Shown here: positions 61,402-64,000 of the stretch, in pieces
Layout: the number at the start of each line of letters is the position of its first letter
Numbering within the stretch: position 1 is the first letter of the stretch
The notes under the pieces: model-generated
Database searches by the model: none
Seen by the model: only the letters and a program-made list of their open reading frames with translations
What the model was told of the DNA's origin: nothing
Source of the DNA: Pelagerythrobacter marinus
Lineage (GTDB): Bacteria > Pseudomonadota > Alphaproteobacteria > Sphingomonadales > Sphingomonadaceae
Assembly: GCF_009827515.1 (NCBI RefSeq)
Contig: NZ_WTYO01000001.1
Location: forward strand, 415,501 to 479,500
Length of the DNA stretch: 64,000 nt
Direction of reading: 5' to 3'
Made by a program: the position numbers and the translations under genes

Positions 61402-62456
61402 ACGCCCCCTTCGTCATGACCGGCGACGGCCTGGCCCTGGCCGATCCGCACGATCCGGCGCAGGCGGCGCGGATCGAGGGGTTCGCGGCCGAGCGGGGCG
61501 CAACGCCCTTCCACCGGCCGGCCTGGCTCTGCGCGGTGGAGCGCGGCACCGGGCAGCGCGCGCTGGGCATTGTCGCCCGCCGCCGGGGGCAGATCGCCGG
61601 ATGGCTGCCGCTGACCGAAGTGCATTCGCCGATCTTCGGCCGGGCGCTGGTTTCCAGCGGCTTCGGCGTCGGCGGGGGAATCCTGTCGGCAGACGGCGAG
61701 ACGGCGCAACGTCTCGCGGCCGCTGCATGCGAACTCGCGAGCCGCCGCTCTTGCCCGACGGTGGAGCTGCGGGGCGGACCGGTGCCCGCCGGGTGGGAAA
61801 GCCGCTCCGACCGCCACCTCGGCTTCGTGGCAGAGCTTGTCGCCGATGACGAGGCGCAGTTGCTCGCCATTCCGCGCAAGCAGCGCGCCGAAGTGCGCAA
61901 GAGCCTGGCCGGCGATCTCGCCGTTCGGGTGGGGCGGGGGGAGAGCGATCGCGCCGCGCACTACGCGGTCTACTGCCAAAGCGTCCATAACCTGGGCACG
62001 CCGGTTTTCCCGCGCAGCCTGTTCGATGCCGCGCTCGACGTGCTGGAGGGGGACATCCTGACCGTGTTCGACGGCGAAAGCCCGGTCGCCAGCGTGCTTT
62101 CGTTCTACCACGGCGGCACGGTCATGCCCTACTGGGGCGGCGGAACTTTCGCTGCGCGGCATCTGCGCGCGAACGAGCGGATGTATTACGAACTGATGCT
62201 CCACGCCCGGCGGCGCGGCTGTACGCGGTTCGATTTCGGCCGGTCGAAGACGGGCAGCGGGCCGGCAGCCTACAAGAAGAACTGGGGTTTCACGCCCGAG
62301 CCGCTGACATATGCCCACTGGTCGGCCCCCGGCAGCGCGCGGCGCGACATCGACCCGACGAACGACAGCTATTCGGCCAAGATCGCGCTGTGGAAACGGC
62401 TTCCGCTGTCGGTCGCCAACCGCCTCGGCCCGCCGATCGCGCGCGGACTCGGCTGA
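61398..62456 (+). CDS. XrtA-system FemAB-like protein
   Basis: 352-residue GNAT-fold FemAB-related protein, XrtA-associated group. In other systems the fold transfers aminoacyl groups to peptidoglycan or lipids; here the donor is unknown. RPAWLCAVERGTGQRALGIVAR, LTEVHSPIFGRALVSSGFGVGGG, KQRAEVRKSL, SVHNLGTPVFPRSLFDAALDV, YYELMLHARRRGCTRFDFGRSK and GSGPAAYKKNWGF are visible. It could attach an amino acid or similar to polysaccharide or to cargo. Overlaps both neighbours (ATGA and TGATG). Confidence 0.88.
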   Translation: MNAPFVMTGDGLALADPHDPAQAARIEGFAAERGATPFHRPAWLCAVERGTGQRALGIVARRRGQIAGWLPLTEVHSPIFGRALVSSGFGVGGGILSADGETAQRLAAAACELASRRSCPTVELRGGPVPAGWESRSDRHLGFVAELVADDEAQLLAIPRKQRAEVRKSLAGDLAVRVGRGESDRAAHYAVYCQSVHNLGTPVFPRSLFDAALDVLEGDILTVFDGESPVASVLSFYHGGTVMPYWGGGTFAARHLRANERMYYELMLHARRRGCTRFDFGRSKTGSGPAAYKKNWGFTPEPLTYAHWSAPGSARRDIDPTNDSYSAKIALWKRLPLSVANRLGPPIARGLG

Positions 62457-63694
62457 TGCAGGGAGAGATCCTCTTCCTCGCGCACCGGGTCCCGTTCCCC
62501 CCCGATCGCGGGGACAAGATCCGTTCGCACCACCTTCTTGCCGCGCTTGCGCGTATCGCCCCGGTGCATGTCGGCTGCCTCGGCGAGACGGAGCAGGACA
62601 TGGCACAGGGCGGCGCGCTGGCCGCGCTGGCCGCCAGCCATTGCCTCGTGCGGCGCAGGCGCAGCCTGGCGCTGGCGGGGGCGGAGGCGCTGGTGCGCGG
62701 CATCCCGGTCAGCCTCGCGGCCTTCGACGATCGCCGGTTGCGCCGCTGGGTCGCCCGCACGATCGCGGAACGGCCCGTATCGACGATCTTCGTGTTCTCC
62801 GGCCAGATGGGCCAATACGTCCCGGACGACTTCCGCGGGCGGGTGGTCACCGACTTGTGCGACGTCGATTCGGCCAAGTTCGAAGCATACGGCCGGCAGG
62901 GGCGCGGGCCGCGCGCCTGGATCGACCGGCGCGAGGCGCGGCTGCTGTCGCGCGAGGAGGCGCGCCTCGCCCGCCGGTCGGCCACCACGCTGCTCGTCAG
63001 CGAGGCGGAAGCGGCCCTCTTCCGCAGTCGGCTGGGCGATCGCGCGGCCGCCGATGTCCGCGCGCTGCGCAACGGAATCGATACCGCGGCCTTCGATCCG
63101 GCAGGCACCGGGCCGCATCCGGCGCTGGCGAACGCGGCCGGACCGCACGTCGTCTTCACCGGGCAGATGGATTACGCCCCCAATGTCGCCGCGGTCGAAC
63201 GCGCGGCGCAGCATATCCTGCCGGCGATCCGGCGGCACCATCCCGGCGCGACCTTCCACGTCGTCGGGCGTGCCCCCACGGCGGAGGTCCGCGCGCTCGA
63301 CCGGAATGCCGGCGTGCGCGTCTGGGGCGAGGTACCCGACGTGCGCCCCTTCCTTGCCGCGGCGGACCTGGTGCTCGTCCCCCTGGCGATCGCGCGCGGG
63401 ATCCAGAACAAGGTACTCGAAGCCATGGCCATGGCCCGCCCCGTAGTGCTGACGCCCGAGGCGGCGACCGGGATCGAGGCGGAGGACGGCGCGCATTTTG
63501 CCGTCGCAGGCGACGACGCGGCGCTCGCGCACCGGGCGCTGGCCCTGCTTGGCGACGCCTGCGCGGCGCGGGCGATGGGCGAGGCGGCGCGCGCTTTCGT
63601 CCAGGCGGAGCAGGGATGGGCGGCGATGCTCTCCCCGCTGCCGGCGATCCTGGGTGCCGGCGAACCGGCCGGAAGGCAGCGCGATGCCGCCTGA
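62456..63694 (+). CDS. XrtA-system glycosyltransferase (GT4-like)
   Basis: 412-residue glycosyltransferase of the XrtA-associated group. Retaining GT-B fold: ILFLAHRVPFPPDRGDKIRSHHLLAAL, VVTDLCDVDSAKFEAYG, VRALRNGIDTAAFDPA, HVVFTGQMDYAPNVAAVE, and the donor site VPLAIARGIQNKVLEAMAMARPVVLTPEAATGIEA, where the E-x7-E-type glutamate appears (KVLEAMAMA). Sugar unknown. ATG shares a base with the FemAB-like stop; its end overlaps the exosortase start by 11 bases. Confidence 0.9.
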   Translation: MQGEILFLAHRVPFPPDRGDKIRSHHLLAALARIAPVHVGCLGETEQDMAQGGALAALAASHCLVRRRRSLALAGAEALVRGIPVSLAAFDDRRLRRWVARTIAERPVSTIFVFSGQMGQYVPDDFRGRVVTDLCDVDSAKFEAYGRQGRGPRAWIDRREARLLSREEARLARRSATTLLVSEAEAALFRSRLGDRAAADVRALRNGIDTAAFDPAGTGPHPALANAAGPHVVFTGQMDYAPNVAAVERAAQHILPAIRRHHPGATFHVVGRAPTAEVRALDRNAGVRVWGEVPDVRPFLAAADLVLVPLAIARGIQNKVLEAMAMARPVVLTPEAATGIEAEDGAHFAVAGDDAALAHRALALLGDACAARAMGEAARAFVQAEQGWAAMLSPLPAILGAGEPAGRQRDAA

Positions 63695-64000
63695 TGCCGC
63701 GCTCTCCTGGCGCAGGGACGCTCTCGTCGAGGCGATCCCTGCCGGCTGGCGCAAGCCGCTGGCGCGGATCGCGCTCGCCTGGCTGGCGCTGGCGGTCGTC
63801 GCCGCCGCCGACTGGGCGACGATGGCGGGCAAGTGGTGGAACGTTTCCACGTATAACCACGTCCTGTTCGTGCCGCTGATCGTGGGCTGGCTGGCCTGGG
63901 TCCGCCGCCGGCAGGTCGGCGCTCTGGTGCCCCGCGCCTGGTGGCCGGGCCTTGCCGCGCTGGCGGGCGCACTGTTCCTGTGGCTGCTGGGCCGCCTGGC
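63684..64000 (+). CDS. xrtA: Exosortase A (partial, runs off the right edge)
   Basis: Membrane protease/transpeptidase that sorts PEP-CTERM proteins. 105 codons from ATG 63684 are visible before the window ends. The first membrane helix (~27-45) and WNVSTYNHVLFVPLIVGWLAWVRRRQ, the family's first conserved stretch, are seen; the catalytic Cys and Arg/His lie beyond the edge. A second helix (~90-105) is starting. ATG 63693 is in another frame and rejected. It is the last visible gene of the plus-strand operon and explains the surrounding XrtA-associated set. Confidence 0.85.
   Translation, partial: MPPDAALSWRRDALVEAIPAGWRKPLARIALAWLALAVVAAADWATMAGKWWNVSTYNHVLFVPLIVGWLAWVRRRQVGALVPRAWWPGLAALAGALFLWLLGRL

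Noticed and set aside
63693-63879. Alternative frame at the ATG just after the glycosyltransferase stop
   Set aside because: Gives Arg/Ser-rich non-membrane sequence; the frame from 63684 encodes the exosortase.

Overview
The window is a GC-rich, densely packed chromosomal segment from an alphaproteobacterium, most likely a sphingomonad of the Erythrobacteraceae type. The evidence is inferred from gene order and protein character: the string pyrE-pdxJ-acpS-lepB, the cytochrome oxidase string coxB-ctaD-ctaB-small protein-ctaG-coxC-DUF983-SURF1-(thrC), and a complete XrtA (EpsH-type exosortase A) exopolysaccharide locus. No tRNA, rRNA, insertion sequence, phage gene or CRISPR array was seen. 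No stretch above about 300 bases lacks a gene; the largest gaps (about 160-260 bases) are described under their promoters, hairpins or operators. Many neighbours overlap by 1-19 bases (ATGA, GTGA, TGATG junctions).

Layout. 1-1575: prmA (cut by the left edge) and an SDR, minus strand. 1748-4400: succinate dehydrogenase sdhC-sdhD-sdhA, with no sdhB behind it; instead an exported amidohydrolase, a metallopeptidase-like lipoprotein and a membrane diguanylate cyclase follow (4426-7484). 7498-8405: two overlapping PaaI-type thioesterases, minus strand. 8549-10601: a cassette of a 55-residue peptide and two proteins that look like diverged cupin-type paralogues, the most novel-looking part of the window. 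10598-16072: a minus-strand housekeeping run read pyrE, pdxJ, acpS, lepB, AI-2E-type permease, DUF3089 hydrolase, ruvX. 16145-22682: cytochrome c oxidase structural and assembly genes with a good promoter and two hairpins.

22669-24000: VOC protein, AHSA1-type SRPBCC protein and a divergent ArsR regulator. 24050-28799: thrC, an rRNA-methyltransferase-like protein, a folB-like gene, a Rossmann-like protein and moaA-moaD-moaE. 28796-31117: a lipoprotein, rplU-rpmA and a GNAT enzyme. 31182-33734: two tandem ferritin-like 'metal-dependent hydrolase' paralogues with a divergent TetR regulator and two palindromic operator candidates. 33718-48656: ygfZ, pyrC, rarD-like, a glycine-zipper protein, moaB, a lytic transglycosylase, a UDG-like protein, ETF-QO, ispE, an N-formylglutamate amidohydrolase family protein, ilvD, a lipoprotein, nnr and an RlmD/TrmA-type methyltransferase.

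48672-64000 is the XrtA locus. A minus-strand arm (GNAT, acyl carrier protein, two exosortase-associated hydrolases) diverges from a plus-strand arm (acyl-CoA ligase, PLP decarboxylase, export lipoprotein, Wzz-like chain-length protein, tyrosine autokinase, outer-membrane protein, ATPase, deacetylase, FemAB-like protein, glycosyltransferase, and the start of xrtA at the right edge). Together they would make, export and anchor an exopolysaccharide and sort PEP-CTERM proteins; no PEP-CTERM substrate lies in the window. Family names rest on my recognition of motifs, length and context; no database search was run.
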